A stretch of DNA of 53,244 bases from Acidovorax sp. (GCA_018780365.1 JADMJR010000178.1:1-53244), one strand, 5' to 3'; positions 1 through 8,774 are shown, counted from the first letter of the stretch. Numbers and translations are program-made. The notes: generated by a model from the letters alone, not told the origin.

Positions 1-844
1 GCACGTTCTTCACCGGGATCACCGTGTTGAGCAGGTCGATGCCGGGCTGGTGGTACACGCAGGTGTCGAAGTACACGTTGTTCATCAGGTGCTCGTCGAG
101 CAGCGGCTTCTTCATCTCCTGCGCCAGGCCCCGGAAGCGGCCCCAGTGGTAAGGCACCGCGCCGCCGCCGTGCGGGATCAGGAACTTGAGCGTGGGGAAG
201 TCCTTGAACAGGTCGCCCTGGATGAGCTGCATGAAGGCCGTGGTGTCGGCGTTCAGGTAGTGCGCGCCGGTGGTGTGAAAGCACGCGTTGCAGCTGGTGC
301 TCACGTGGATCATGGCGGGCAGGTCGTACTCCACCATCTTTTCGTAGATGGGGTACCAGTGCTTGTCGGTCAGCGGGGGGCTGGTCCAGTGGCCACCAGA
401 CGGATCGGGATTCAGGTTGATGCCCACCGCGCCGTATTCGTGCACGCACTTTTCCAGCTCGGGGATGCAGGTGGCGGGATCGACACCGGGCGATTGCGGC
501 AGCATGGCCACGGGCACGAAGTGGTCGGGGAACAGCGTGGAGACGCGAAAGCAGAGCTCGTTGCAGATGGCCGCCCAGGTGCTGGACACATTGAAGTCGC
601 CAATGTGGTGGGCCATGAAGCTGGCGCGCGGGCTGAACAGCGTGATGTCACTGCCGCGCTCCTTCATCAGCTTGAGCTGGTTGGTCTCGATGGACTCGCG
701 CAGCTCGTCGTCGCTGATCTTGAGGTCGCTGACCTTCGGCATCGAAGCCGGGTCCTTGATGCTGGCGATCTGCGCGTTGCGCCAGTTCTCCAGCGCCTTG
801 GGGGCCGTGGTGTAGTGGCCGTGGCAGTCGATGATGAGGCTCAT
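1..844 (-). CDS. ligJ: 4-oxalomesaconate hydratase LigJ (amidohydrolase family), C-terminus beyond window
   Basis: Amidohydrolase-fold hydratase that converts 4-oxalomesaconate to 4-carboxy-4-hydroxy-2-oxoadipate in the protocatechuate/gallate 4,5-cleavage pathway (family knowledge). The visible 281 residues start MSLIIDCHGHYTT, with the N-terminal His-x-His metal motif, and later show IPHGGGAVPYHWGRF typical of the family. LigJ is usually about 340 aa, so roughly 60 residues lie outside the window. The ATG at 842-844 is preceded by an AGGAG about 9 bases upstream. It is the last visible gene of a leftward block carrying a ModA-like protein and transport genes. ligAB and vanAB in the same window support the assignment. 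Confidence 0.85.
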   Translation of the reverse strand, partial: MSLIIDCHGHYTTAPKALENWRNAQIASIKDPASMPKVSDLKISDDELRESIETNQLKLMKERGSDITLFSPRASFMAHHIGDFNVSSTWAAICNELCFRVSTLFPDHFVPVAMLPQSPGVDPATCIPELEKCVHEYGAVGINLNPDPSGGHWTSPPLTDKHWYPIYEKMVEYDLPAMIHVSTSCNACFHTTGAHYLNADTTAFMQLIQGDLFKDFPTLKFLIPHGGGAVPYHWGRFRGLAQEMKKPLLDEHLMNNVYFDTCVYHQPGIDLLNTVIPVKNV

Positions 845-879
845 TTTTGGGTGCTCCTGGAAGGTGTTCTTGTGATTGG

Positions 880-1581
880 TCAGGCAGGGGTCATGCCCTG
901 CTTTTGCTTGGCTTCGGCCGCAGCGGGCGAAGCCAGGTAGGCCAGCAGTGCATGCGCGGCATCCACCTGCTGCGACAACGCGCCGACGCCCGCTGAAAAC
1001 GTGGTGGTGATCTGGATGGCCGGTGGCAGCGGGCCCACGATCTGGATGCCCTGCACATGCAGCAACTCGCTCAGTTGCTGAAAGCCCAGCGCCACCTCGC
1101 CCTTGGCCACCAGCGAGCCCACCGGCACCCCGGGGGGCGCCTGCACCATGCGCGGTGCGATCTGTTCGGCAATGCCCCAGCGCTCAAAAAGCTTGGCCAG
1201 TGCCACGCCACTGGGGCCGGTGGACAGGCTGATGCTGGGCGCGGCCAGCACAGCCTGGCGCACGGCGTCTTCGGTGCTGAGGTCGGGCAGCGGCGCACCT
1301 GCGGGCACAGCCACGGCCACGCCGGAGTGCACCCAGTCCACCTTGCTGCCGGGCAGCAGGTGGCCTGCGGTCAAAAGCTTGTCGATGGCGTCGGCAGCGA
1401 GGATGACCACGTCGAACACCTCGCCTGCCGCCACGCGCTTGGCCGCATCCACACCACCCACCGATTCGATCTGCACCGGGCTGGCCTCGGGAGCGCTGGC
1501 GGCATAGGCCGCCGTCAGCTCGGCCAGCACCTGGCGGGTGGCCATGGAAGAGATGCCGCGAAGCAGCGGTGCGGTGGTCAT
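880..1581 (-). CDS. ModA-like substrate-binding-fold protein without signal peptide
   Basis: A 233-aa type 2 periplasmic-binding-protein fold resembling molybdate-binding ModA (AELTAAYAAS near the start, then FDVVILAADAIDKLL, and a C-terminal HALLAYLASPAAAEA). No signal peptide is visible. The start MTTAPLLRGISSM has an AGGAG about 10 bases upstream, so the absence is probably real rather than a mis-chosen start. The protein is probably cytoplasmic. It lies 35 bases upstream of ligJ on the same strand, so co-transcription is likely. A divergent LysR gene faces it. Its ligand and role are unknown, and molybdate transport is unlikely because there are no permease or ATPase genes nearby. Confidence 0.7.
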   Translation of the reverse strand: MTTAPLLRGISSMATRQVLAELTAAYAASAPEASPVQIESVGGVDAAKRVAAGEVFDVVILAADAIDKLLTAGHLLPGSKVDWVHSGVAVAVPAGAPLPDLSTEDAVRQAVLAAPSISLSTGPSGVALAKLFERWGIAEQIAPRMVQAPPGVPVGSLVAKGEVALGFQQLSELLHVQGIQIVGPLPPAIQITTTFSAGVGALSQQVDAAHALLAYLASPAAAEAKQKQGMTPA

Positions 1582-1740
1582 GGGTGTTTGTCTCCTGGCG
1601 GGCTCTGCGCGGGCTCCTGAGGGGCCGCGTGGAAAGCCGCAACGGGGCTTTCTGTGGCACCGATTGTGGAGAGGGCGGCTGCATTCATGAAGTCGGCACC
1701 CGCACTACCAGCTATATCATTCCGTGATTGTTGACCCACA

Positions 1741-1755
1741 GCTATTGCAAATAGC
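1741..1755. promoter_or_regulatory. Perfect dyad upstream of LysR gene
   Basis: GCTATTGCAAATAGC has two 6-base arms around GCA. It ends 14 bases before the LysR ATG at 1770, in the divergent space shared with the ModA-like gene. Such a position suits LysR autoregulation, but binding is inferred. Confidence 0.4.
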
Positions 1756-1769
1756 AGAGAGCCTTGCCC

Positions 1770-2720
1770 ATGGACCTCAAGCAGATCGAATACTTTGTGC
1801 GGGTGGCCGAACTGGGCAGCTTCACGCGCGCCTCGGTGGTGCTGGACATTGCCCAGCCCGCGCTGAGCCGCCAGGTGCGCCTGCTGGAGGTGGAGCTGCG
1901 CCAGAACCTGCTGGTGCGCAATGGCCGGGGTGCCACGCCCACCGAGGCGGGCAAGCTGCTGCTAGAGCACGGGCGCGGCATCCTGCACCAGGTGGAGCGC
2001 GCGCGCGAGGAGCTGGGCCGCGTGCGCGGCGCCCTCGCCGGGCGTGTGGCCATTGGCCTGCCGCCCAGCATTGCCAAGGTGCTGACCGTGCCGCTGACCC
2101 GCGCCTTCCGCGTGAAGCTGCCCGATGCGGCGCTGGCCATCAGCGAAGGGCTGTCGGTGGCCATGCGCGAGTCACTGACCACCGGGCTGCTCGACATCGC
2201 ACTGCTCTACAACACGCCCCCCGCGCCGGGCATCGAGATCACGGCGCTGCTGGAGGAAGACCTGTTCCTGGTGCAACGGCGTGGTGGCGCACAACCCGGT
2301 GCCGAGGCCGACACCAGCACCCCGCTGCCCCTGGGCGATCTGCCCCGGTATCCGCTGGTCATCCCCACGCGCCCCAACTCGATCCGGATGCTGGTGGAGT
2401 CTGAACTGGCCACGCGCGGCAAACGCCCGCAGATCAGCCTGGAGATTGACGGCGTGGCCGCCATCCTGGACCTGGTGGCCGACGGCGCGGGCTGCGCCGT
2501 CCTGCCCATGAACGCCGTCACCACCTCGGGCAAGCCCGAGGTGTTCAGCACCCGCCCCATCCACGGCGCGAGCAGCGATGACGGAAACGACGACGGCGCC
2601 CGCCTGCGCAGCAAGCTCTACCTGGCCGTGAGTTCGCAGCGCCCGGCGACGCTCACGCAGCAGGCGATGGCCGACTTGATTCGCACCACGCTACAGGCGT
2701 TGTACAAGGCGCCGGGCTGA
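1770..2720 (+). CDS. LysR-family transcriptional regulator
   Basis: A 316-aa LysR-type regulator. The N-terminal winged helix-turn-helix is clear (MDLKQIEYFVRVAELGSFTR, then the recognition region around residues 25-45), followed by an effector-binding domain with the LDLVADGAGCAVLP motif near residue 235. An in-frame ATG six bases upstream (1764) is possible; 1770 gives the usual LysR N-terminus. It is divergent from the ModA-like/ligJ genes, which it probably controls together with its own promoter. The sequence resembles the Nac-type (nitrogen assimilation control) subgroup, but the inducer cannot be read from it. Confidence 0.85.
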   Translation: MDLKQIEYFVRVAELGSFTRASVVLDIAQPALSRQVRLLEVELRQNLLVRNGRGATPTEAGKLLLEHGRGILHQVERAREELGRVRGALAGRVAIGLPPSIAKVLTVPLTRAFRVKLPDAALAISEGLSVAMRESLTTGLLDIALLYNTPPAPGIEITALLEEDLFLVQRRGGAQPGAEADTSTPLPLGDLPRYPLVIPTRPNSIRMLVESELATRGKRPQISLEIDGVAAILDLVADGAGCAVLPMNAVTTSGKPEVFSTRPIHGASSDDGNDDGARLRSKLYLAVSSQRPATLTQQAMADLIRTTLQALYKAPG

Positions 2721-2747
2721 GTCTCCGTTCGGGCCCGCGCAACCTCC

Positions 2748-3686
2748 TCAGCGTTCAGGGGTTTCCTTGCGCAAACTGTCCAACACCCTGTCCGCATAGT
2801 CCTGCCAGCGCGCATCCTTGGGCAGGTCCGCAAACACACCGGCACGCGCCAGGTCGGCCACCCACTGCTGTTTGTCGGCAATGGCCGATGTCATCAGCGG
2901 CTCCATGCCGGCTTCGCCCACGGTGCGGGCCGACTCGCGCATCTCTTCGGCGCGGCGCTGGCCGTGCTGCACCACGCGGCTGAAGAAATAGCGGCCCTGC
3001 TGGTGCCAGTCGATGGACGGGAAGGTCTCGGCCAGTGTAGGCAGCACATGGTCTTCCACGCCGTAGTGGCGGGCGGTGGCGTAGCTCTCGATCACCAGCG
3101 CCTCCAGGCCCTTGATCATCACGCTGCGGCACATCTTGATGGCGCTGGCCACGCCCAGCTGGTCGCTGACCGGCTTGGCATCCATGCCCCAGACCTGCAG
3201 CACGGGCGCCAGCGCGGCCGCGTGGGGGCCGCCCAGCAGCATGGGCACGGCCATGCCATAGGGCGGCACCGAGGTCATCACGCCCGCCTCCACATACCGA
3301 CCGCCGCGCGCCTCGATGCATTGCGCGGCCTGCTGCTTGGTGCCGGGCGATGCGGAGTTGAGGTCCAGAAACACCGCGCCCGGCGCGATGTGCGGCGCCA
3401 CTGCCTCGGCCACCGCCAGCGTGCTGCTGGCTGTGACAGCCGACACGATGAGCTGGCGCCCGGCGCACAGCGCGGCCACACTGTCGGCCGCGTGCACGCC
3501 TGCGGCCTGCGCGTGGGACAGCGGCTCCGCCTGCTGCGCGGGGTGGACGAACTTCAGATCCCACACCACCAGATCGCCCACCCCCCGTGCGCGCAGGCCC
3601 GCCGCAAGGATGCGGCCCACCTCGCCGTAGCCGACGATGCCCAGGCGGTGCAATGGGAGCGTGTCTTGCTTCTCTTCAGTCTGCAT
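2748..3686 (-). CDS. NAD(P)-dependent oxidoreductase, 6-phosphogluconate dehydrogenase-like (DUF1932 type)
   Basis: A 312-aa two-domain dehydrogenase. The Rossmann NAD(P) motif GIVGYGEVGRILAAGL lies at residues 17-32, and the C-terminal half is all-helical with IKMCRSVMIKGLEALVIES, as in beta-hydroxyacid-dehydrogenase relatives carrying a DUF1932 domain. The substrate is unknown. It follows the Bug receptor by 18 bases on the same strand and so probably ends the TRAP/Bug transcription unit. It is not LigC, which belongs to the GFO/IDH/MocA family. A role in oxidising an imported hydroxy-acid is inferred only from the neighbours. Confidence 0.75.
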   Translation of the reverse strand: MQTEEKQDTLPLHRLGIVGYGEVGRILAAGLRARGVGDLVVWDLKFVHPAQQAEPLSHAQAAGVHAADSVAALCAGRQLIVSAVTASSTLAVAEAVAPHIAPGAVFLDLNSASPGTKQQAAQCIEARGGRYVEAGVMTSVPPYGMAVPMLLGGPHAAALAPVLQVWGMDAKPVSDQLGVASAIKMCRSVMIKGLEALVIESYATARHYGVEDHVLPTLAETFPSIDWHQQGRYFFSRVVQHGQRRAEEMRESARTVGEAGMEPLMTSAIADKQQWVADLARAGVFADLPKDARWQDYADRVLDSLRKETPER

Positions 3687-3704
3687 GGTGCGGTCGGTGT
3701 TCAG

Positions 3705-4682
3705 TCACTGCCTGGGGATACCCGCGCGCTCGATCACGGCGCGCCAGCGTTCGATGTCGGACTTGAGCAGCGCGGCGGCCTGCTCGGGCGTGGAGGTGCG
3801 CGGCTCCACGTTGAGCGCGCGCAGCTGCTGCTGTACCGCAGGCGTGGCCACGGTGGCGGCCACCTCGCGCTGCAGGCGGTTCACCACGGCACGCGGGGTG
3901 CGTGCGGGCGCGGCCAGAGCGTTCCACGATGCGGCCACAAAACCCTTCACACCCGACTCCACCGCCGTGGGCACATCGGGCAAGGTGACAGACCGCTGCT
4001 CGCCCGCCACGGCCAGCACCCGCAGCGCGCCTGCACGCACCTGGGGCAGCGCGGGGCCGAGGATTTCCACGCCCATATCCACCTGGCGCCCCCGCAGCGC
4101 GGTGATGAGCGCGGGCGTGCCGTTGAAGGGCACCACCTGCGCATCGATGGCGGCACTGCTTTTGAACAGCTCGGCCGCAAGGTGCTGGGTGCTGCCGGTG
4201 TTGATGCTGCCGATGTTGAGCCGCCCCGGATGGGCGCGCGCATGTGCCAGCAGCTGGCCCAGCGTGCGGTGCGGCGAATCGGCAGGCACCAGCACCGCAA
4301 TGTCGAACACGCCCAGCGTGCTGATGGGCGTGAAGTCGGCCAGGGTGTCGTAGGGCAGCGCCTTGAACAGGCTGGCCGTGACGGCCGTGCCGTTGGACAT
4401 GAGGAACAGGGTGTGCCCGTCGGGCTCGGCGCGGGCCACGGCATCGGCCGCCACCACACCGCCTGCGCCCGGGCGGTTGTCGATGACCACCGGCTGCCCC
4501 AGCCGCGCCGCCAGGCCTGTGGCCACCGCGCGTGCCGTGAGGTCGCCCACGCCACCCGCAGCAAACGGCACCACGATGCGCAGCGGCTTGGACGGAAAGG
4601 CGGGCTGGGCCTGCAGCACACCCCAGGGCGCCAGTCCTAGTGCGGCCAACGCGCGGAGTGCGTTGCGGCGATCCATCGGCAC
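3705..4682 (-). CDS. Bug-family (TctC-like) periplasmic solute-binding protein
   Basis: A 325-aa member of the large Bordetella uptake gene family, the receptors of tripartite tricarboxylate transporters. The N-terminal RRNALRALAALGLAPWG is a Tat-like or Sec signal ending near AQPAFPSKPLRIVVPF. The family motifs VPFAAGGVGDLTAR, VIDNRPGAGG and the PDGHTL region are present. No TctA or TctB membrane genes are in the window, so it is an orphan receptor, as is common in Comamonadaceae. It sits 9 bases after the TRAP large permease gene, implying co-transcription with an unrelated transporter type. Confidence 0.88.
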   Translation of the reverse strand: MPMDRRNALRALAALGLAPWGVLQAQPAFPSKPLRIVVPFAAGGVGDLTARAVATGLAARLGQPVVIDNRPGAGGVVAADAVARAEPDGHTLFLMSNGTAVTASLFKALPYDTLADFTPISTLGVFDIAVLVPADSPHRTLGQLLAHARAHPGRLNIGSINTGSTQHLAAELFKSSAAIDAQVVPFNGTPALITALRGRQVDMGVEILGPALPQVRAGALRVLAVAGEQRSVTLPDVPTAVESGVKGFVAASWNALAAPARTPRAVVNRLQREVAATVATPAVQQQLRALNVEPRTSTPEQAAALLKSDIERWRAVIERAGIPRQ

Positions 4683-4691
4683 CTTAGCCCC

Positions 4692-6011
4692 TCAGCCCAC
4701 GAACTGCACCAGCCACAGCGAGATGGGCGGGAACACCAGCAGCAGCGTGGTGCGCACCACATCGCTGGCCAGGAAGGGCATCACGCCCTTGTAGCTCTCG
4801 GCAATCGGCACGTCCTTCGCCAGGCCGTTGACCACGTACACATTCAGGCCCACGGGCGGCGCCAGCAGGCCAAACCCCACGGTCATGAGCACCATGATGC
4901 CGAACCAGATGGCGGTGTGCTCCTGCGACATGCCGAAGTCCAGGCCCATGATCACCGGAAAGAAGATGGGGATGGTCAGCAGGATCATGGACAGCTCGTC
5001 CATCACCGCGCCCAGCACCACGTAAAAGAGCAGGATGCCCGCCACCACCATGTAGGGCGAGACGTTCCAGCCCTGGATCAGGCTGGCCAGCTGGCCGGGC
5101 ACCTGCGTGAGCGCCAGCGCCGTGTTCATCATGTCGGCGCCGATGAAGATCATGAAGATCATCGCGCTGGCAGACGCGGTGGACAGGAAACACTGCTTGA
5201 TCTTCTCCAGCGTCAGCTCGCGCTTGAGCAGCGCCGCGACAAAGGTGCAGGCCACGCCCACGCCCGCCCCCTCGGTGGGGGTGAACAGGCCGCCGTAGAT
5301 GCCGCCAAACACCACCAGGAACACGACGGCGATGGGCAGCACGCCCAGCAGCGCCTGCAACGACATCTTGGGAAGATCCACCGTGTGGTCGGGCGCGTGG
5401 CCGGGGCGGATGCGCACGTAGATCGCAATCGCGATCATGTAGCCCAGCATGGCGATGATGCCGGGGATGGTGGCCGCTGCGAACAGCTTGGCAATGTTCT
5501 GCTCGGTCAGGATGGCATAGATCACCAGGGGCACCGAGGGCGGAATCAGGATGCCCAGCGTGCCGCCAGCTGCCAGCGTGCCCGTGGCCAGGCGACCCGA
5601 GTAGCCATGCCGCTTCATCTCGGGCAGCGCCACCGAGGTGATGGTGGCTGCGGTAGCAATGGATGAACCGCAGATCGCGCCAAACGCCGCGCTGGCCCCC
5701 ACGGCGGCCATGGCCAGCCCGCCCTTGAAGCGCGCCATGAGCACGCTGGCAAACTGGAACAGCGCCTTGGAGATGCCCCCTTGTGTGGCGAAGTTGCCCA
5801 TGAGGATGAACAGCGGGATCACCGACAGGTCATAGCTCGCAAACCGCGCAAACGCCAGGCCGTTGAGGTTGTTGAGAAACGGCGGCAGCCCCACCTGGTA
5901 GAGGTAGCCAAAGGCGCCTGCGGCAAACATGGCGGCCGCAATCGGCACGCGCACCACCATGAGCGCGAGCATCACGCCAAAGATCGAAAGAGCGAGGGCC
6001 AGCGGGCTCAT
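4692..6011 (-). CDS. TRAP transporter large permease (DctM type)
   Basis: A 439-aa multi-spanning membrane protein, the transport subunit of a sodium-driven TRAP importer for organic acids. It begins MSPLALALSIFGVMLALMV and contains the conserved segments GASAAFGAICGSSIATAATI and GTLGILIPPSVPLVIYAILTE typical of DctM. The start at 6011 overlaps the end of the small permease gene by four bases (ATGA), the usual coupling for this pair. The open frame extends upstream inside dctQ, but that stretch reads as out-of-frame sequence. Confidence 0.93.
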   Translation of the reverse strand: MSPLALALSIFGVMLALMVVRVPIAAAMFAAGAFGYLYQVGLPPFLNNLNGLAFARFASYDLSVIPLFILMGNFATQGGISKALFQFASVLMARFKGGLAMAAVGASAAFGAICGSSIATAATITSVALPEMKRHGYSGRLATGTLAAGGTLGILIPPSVPLVIYAILTEQNIAKLFAAATIPGIIAMLGYMIAIAIYVRIRPGHAPDHTVDLPKMSLQALLGVLPIAVVFLVVFGGIYGGLFTPTEGAGVGVACTFVAALLKRELTLEKIKQCFLSTASASAMIFMIFIGADMMNTALALTQVPGQLASLIQGWNVSPYMVVAGILLFYVVLGAVMDELSMILLTIPIFFPVIMGLDFGMSQEHTAIWFGIMVLMTVGFGLLAPPVGLNVYVVNGLAKDVPIAESYKGVMPFLASDVVRTTLLLVFPPISLWLVQFVG

Positions 6012-6487
6012 GCGGCATCCTCCTCTTTCTGCGCCGGGCCGAAGGCCTGCGCCAGGGCAATCACCCCCGTCAGCAGCAGCGGTGGCACCATGAAGGCGTA
6101 GGTGATCCATTCAGGAAAGCCCAGCATCATGGTGGTGGTCATGGAATTGCGGGCACTGAGCCCCCCCGTGGCCGTGCGCCAGGCCAGCACAAGAAACAGG
6201 GCCGACAGCAGCAACGCGCCGAAGCGGTCCAGCCGGGCGTTCACGGCCGAGGAGACCCGGGCGGTGAAAAAGTCCACGATGATGTTCTGGCGGCGCAGCT
6301 GGCACCAGGGCATGAACAGTGCGATCGCGGCCCCTGCGGCCACGGCCGTGAGCTCGTAGTCGCCCAGGACGGTCCAGCCCGTGGTGTTGCGGCCCACAAT
6401 GCTTGCACAGGTGACCAGCGTCACCCCCGTGAGAATGACCCCGGCCAGCACCGCGCAGGCCTGGGCGAGAAACGATAGGAACTTCAA
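6008..6487 (-). CDS. TRAP transporter small permease (DctQ type)
   Basis: A 159-aa protein with four predicted membrane helices (about residues 5-28, 42-62, 88-105, 127-148). It is the DctQ partner that holds the receptor-facing side of the TRAP permease. The motif FMPWCQLRRQNIIVDFFTARV, with charged residues between helices 2 and 3, is typical. The stop overlaps the dctM start. It is separated from the receptor gene upstream by 113 bases containing a stem-loop. Confidence 0.88.
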   Translation of the reverse strand: MKFLSFLAQACAVLAGVILTGVTLVTCASIVGRNTTGWTVLGDYELTAVAAGAAIALFMPWCQLRRQNIIVDFFTARVSSAVNARLDRFGALLLSALFLVLAWRTATGGLSARNSMTTTMMLGFPEWITYAFMVPPLLLTGVIALAQAFGPAQKEEDAA

Positions 6488-6513
6488 GGCAGGGTCCTGT
6501 CAGAAAAATCAAA

Positions 6514-6547
6514 CCGATCCGTCCCGGCAATCACCGGAGCGGATCGG
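6514..6547. terminator. Stem-loop between TRAP receptor and permease genes
   Basis: CCGATCCG (6514-6521) pairs with CGGATCGG (6540-6547), and CCGG pairs inside the loop. There is no T-tract, so this is more likely an mRNA-stabilising or attenuating hairpin than a full terminator. It lies between the abundant receptor gene and the permease genes of the same transcription unit. Confidence 0.4.
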
Positions 6548-6600
6548 CGTGCAGAGGCGCCCCCAGGCACGCCCGGGTGCGCCTGAAGGCAACACCGCAC

Positions 6601-7638
6601 TTACTTGCTGTGTTTCTCGATCAGGGCCCGCGCCTCGGCAGCGAGCTTGACACCATCGATGCCCTTGCTCTTGACCTCGTTGATCCAGTCGGTCTCCACG
6701 GTCGATGCCGTGCGGCGCCAGCGCTGGGTTTCGGCCACGTCCAGGGCCACGATGTTGTTCTTGGCGCGCTCCGCAATCTGGCGGCCCACCTTGTCGCCTT
6801 CGTCCATGGCGCGGCCGAACATGGCGGCGGTCTCGATGCCGGAGTTCTTGTCGATCACGGCCTTGAGGTCGGGGGGCAGCTTGTCATAGCTGGCCTTGTT
6901 CATCGAGAACGCAAAGGTCTGCGTGTACAGGCCTTCCTTGCCGGCAAAGGTGGTGTGGTTCTTCACCAGCTCGGTCACCTTGAGCGAAGGCGTCACCTCC
7001 CACGGGATGGTGGTGCCGTCGATGGTGCCCTTGCTGAGCGCATCGGTCACCGCAGGCACAGGCATGCCCACCGGCGTGGCACCCAGCTTGGTGAGCATGT
7101 TGCTGATGATGCGCGAGCCGCCGCGCACCTTCATGCCGCGCAGGCTTTCCAGGCCGGTGACGGGCGTCTTGGTGTGGAACAGACCGGGGCCATGGGTGTG
7201 CACGGCGATCAGCTTCACGTCCTTGAATTCGTCGGCCGCGAACTTCTCGACATATTCCTGAATGGCACGCGAGGAGGCTTCGGCATTGCCGCTCATGAAG
7301 GGCAGCTCGAACACTTCCGTCTTGGGGAAACGGCCGGGGGTGTAGCCCAGCACCGTCCAGGTGAAGTCCACCACACCGTCGCGCGCCTGGTCGAACAGCT
7401 GCGGTGGCGCGCCGCCCAGCTGCATGGCGTGGAACAGCTGCACCTTGATCTTGCCGCCCGATTCGGCCTCGATCTTCTGGGCCCAGGGCACCAGGGCCTT
7501 GGCCGGGATGGTGGCCTGCGGCGGCAGCATCTGGTGCAGCCGCAAGGTCACGGTCTGCGCCATGGCGCTGCCCGCCGCCGTGACCAGGGCGGCTGCCCCC
7601 AGGGCCGTCAAGGCGGCGCGTCGCTTGAGGAAGTTCAT
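6601..7638 (-). CDS. TRAP transporter periplasmic substrate-binding protein (DctP type)
   Basis: A 345-aa receptor of the TRAP system, first gene of the leftward transporter unit. The signal peptide is MNFLKRRAALTALGAAALVTA, with cleavage after AMA-Q near residue 28. The conserved receptor region with the carboxylate-binding arginine is seen as SLRGMKVRGGSRI, around residue 177. The start at 7638 has a GGAG about 9 bases upstream; the open frame further upstream lacks coding character. The ligand is probably an organic acid. The neighbouring vanAB and lig genes suggest an aromatic acid, but this is inference. Confidence 0.92.
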   Translation of the reverse strand: MNFLKRRAALTALGAAALVTAAGSAMAQTVTLRLHQMLPPQATIPAKALVPWAQKIEAESGGKIKVQLFHAMQLGGAPPQLFDQARDGVVDFTWTVLGYTPGRFPKTEVFELPFMSGNAEASSRAIQEYVEKFAADEFKDVKLIAVHTHGPGLFHTKTPVTGLESLRGMKVRGGSRIISNMLTKLGATPVGMPVPAVTDALSKGTIDGTTIPWEVTPSLKVTELVKNHTTFAGKEGLYTQTFAFSMNKASYDKLPPDLKAVIDKNSGIETAAMFGRAMDEGDKVGRQIAERAKNNIVALDVAETQRWRRTASTVETDWINEVKSKGIDGVKLAAEARALIEKHSK

Positions 7639-7838
7639 TTTTTTGTCTCCGATCTCTGTATTTGTCTGCACATCTGTGGGGCCACACTCCGGGGCCGCAG
7701 AGGGCATGCGGCAGGGCGCCGGCGCCATTCCGCCCCCACTGTGCATGCTGCCACGGCCACATGCCAGTTCTATGGCGGACTTTCAGCTATGCCAGACCGT
7801 TATGAAACCGGTGAAACCCGCAGACGGACGATGAAGGC

Positions 7839-8627
7839 TCAGTGGCGGCGGATGAGCGCAAGGGCAGGCACATCGGCATGCGCCTGCCCGGCCGCCTGGG
7901 CCGACAGCGCGGCGCGCAGGTTGCGCTGGGCCAGGCGCGAGTGCTCGCGCAGGATGGCCTCGGCCCGCGCGCCTTCGTGGTGCTCGATGGCGTCGAGCAG
8001 CTGGCGGTGCTGGTCCTGCGCCACCACCAGCATGTCGCGCGCCTGGGGGGAGTGGGTCTGCACCAGCACAAAGGCCGACGGCGAGGCAAAAGGCAGGCCC
8101 TTGACCCGCTCCAGCTCGCGCGCCACCACGCTGCTGCCCAGCATGCGGCCCAGCAGCACATGGAACTGCGCGTTCAGCTCGACATACCGCGCAAAACCCT
8201 GGTCGTCCAGCGCTGGGGGCGCCAGCGTGGTGTCGATGGCGTCCAGGCAGGCGTGGGCGCAGGCCAGCACCGCGGGCGGCACCCCGCGCTCGGCCGCCAG
8301 GCGCGCCGCCAGCCCCTCCAGCGTGCCGCGCAGCGCAATCGCATCGGCCACATCGGCTTCGGAAAAGGTGCGCACGGCGTAGCCGCCGCCGGGCAGGCGC
8401 TGCAGCAGCCCCTCCTGCTCCAGCCGCATGAGCGCGGCGCGGATGGGCGTGCGCGACACCCCCAGCTTCTCGACGACGGCCAGCTCGGCAATGCGCGTGC
8501 CACCGGGCAGCTCGCCCGCCAGGATCATCTCGCGCAGGCGCAGTTGCGCTTTCACAGACTGGGATGCACCACCTTCGGCACCGTCGCCAAGGGTGGGCTC
8601 CGCTGCCAGGGATTCATTGGGGTTCAT
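7839..8627 (-). CDS. GntR-family regulator with FCD domain (VanR-like)
   Basis: A 262-aa regulator. The winged helix is at residues 25-85 (LRLREMILAGELPGGTRIAE, then VSRTPIRAALMRLEQEGLL) and the FCD ligand domain at 100-230 with metal-type histidines (ELNAQFHVLLGR, DQHRQLLDAIEHHEGARAE). The ATG at 8627 is preferred over a TTG two codons earlier. It is divergent from vanAB with two identical palindromic operators between, so it is the likely vanillate-responsive repressor (VanR role). It is also 200 bases upstream of, and codirectional with, the TRAP genes, which it may co-regulate. Confidence 0.85.
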   Translation of the reverse strand: MNPNESLAAEPTLGDGAEGGASQSVKAQLRLREMILAGELPGGTRIAELAVVEKLGVSRTPIRAALMRLEQEGLLQRLPGGGYAVRTFSEADVADAIALRGTLEGLAARLAAERGVPPAVLACAHACLDAIDTTLAPPALDDQGFARYVELNAQFHVLLGRMLGSSVVARELERVKGLPFASPSAFVLVQTHSPQARDMLVVAQDQHRQLLDAIEHHEGARAEAILREHSRLAQRNLRAALSAQAAGQAHADVPALALIRRH

Positions 8628-8682
8628 ACACAAGAGAAAGAGATGGGGGTGGAGGCATCCATCGGAGCGGCGCCAACCCCGC

Positions 8683-8696
8683 TAATGTATACATAA
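8683..8696. promoter_or_regulatory. Regulator-proximal copy of ATGTATACAT operator
   Basis: TAATGTATACATAA contains the perfect palindrome ATGTATACAT (8685-8694). It lies 56 bases upstream of the GntR regulator ATG. The same 10-mer recurs at 8792-8801, near vanA. Size and symmetry match operators of FCD-type GntR repressors. Confidence 0.65.
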
Positions 8697-8753
8697 CAAC
8701 CAACAAACCCACACACACCTTGAAGCACTCCCCTTGAAACCAGCGAACCATGG

Positions 8754-8774
8754 GCTATCGCATGCTGCGATAGC
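8754..8774. repeat. Hairpin between the two van operators
   Basis: GCTATCGCA (8754-8762) and TGCGATAGC (8766-8774) form nine-base arms around a TGC loop, located between the two GTATAC operators. It could be a further protein-binding site or an architectural element of the divergent promoter. Confidence 0.35.

Noticed and set aside
2964-4640. Open frame of 558 codons opposite the dehydrogenase and Bug genes
   Set aside because: High GC third-position shadow with His/Gln/Gly-rich composition and no ribosome-binding site; the opposite strand has clear families.
6577-8382. Open frame of 601 codons opposite the TRAP receptor and GntR genes
   Set aside because: Antisense shadow with abnormal composition; opposite frames are well supported.
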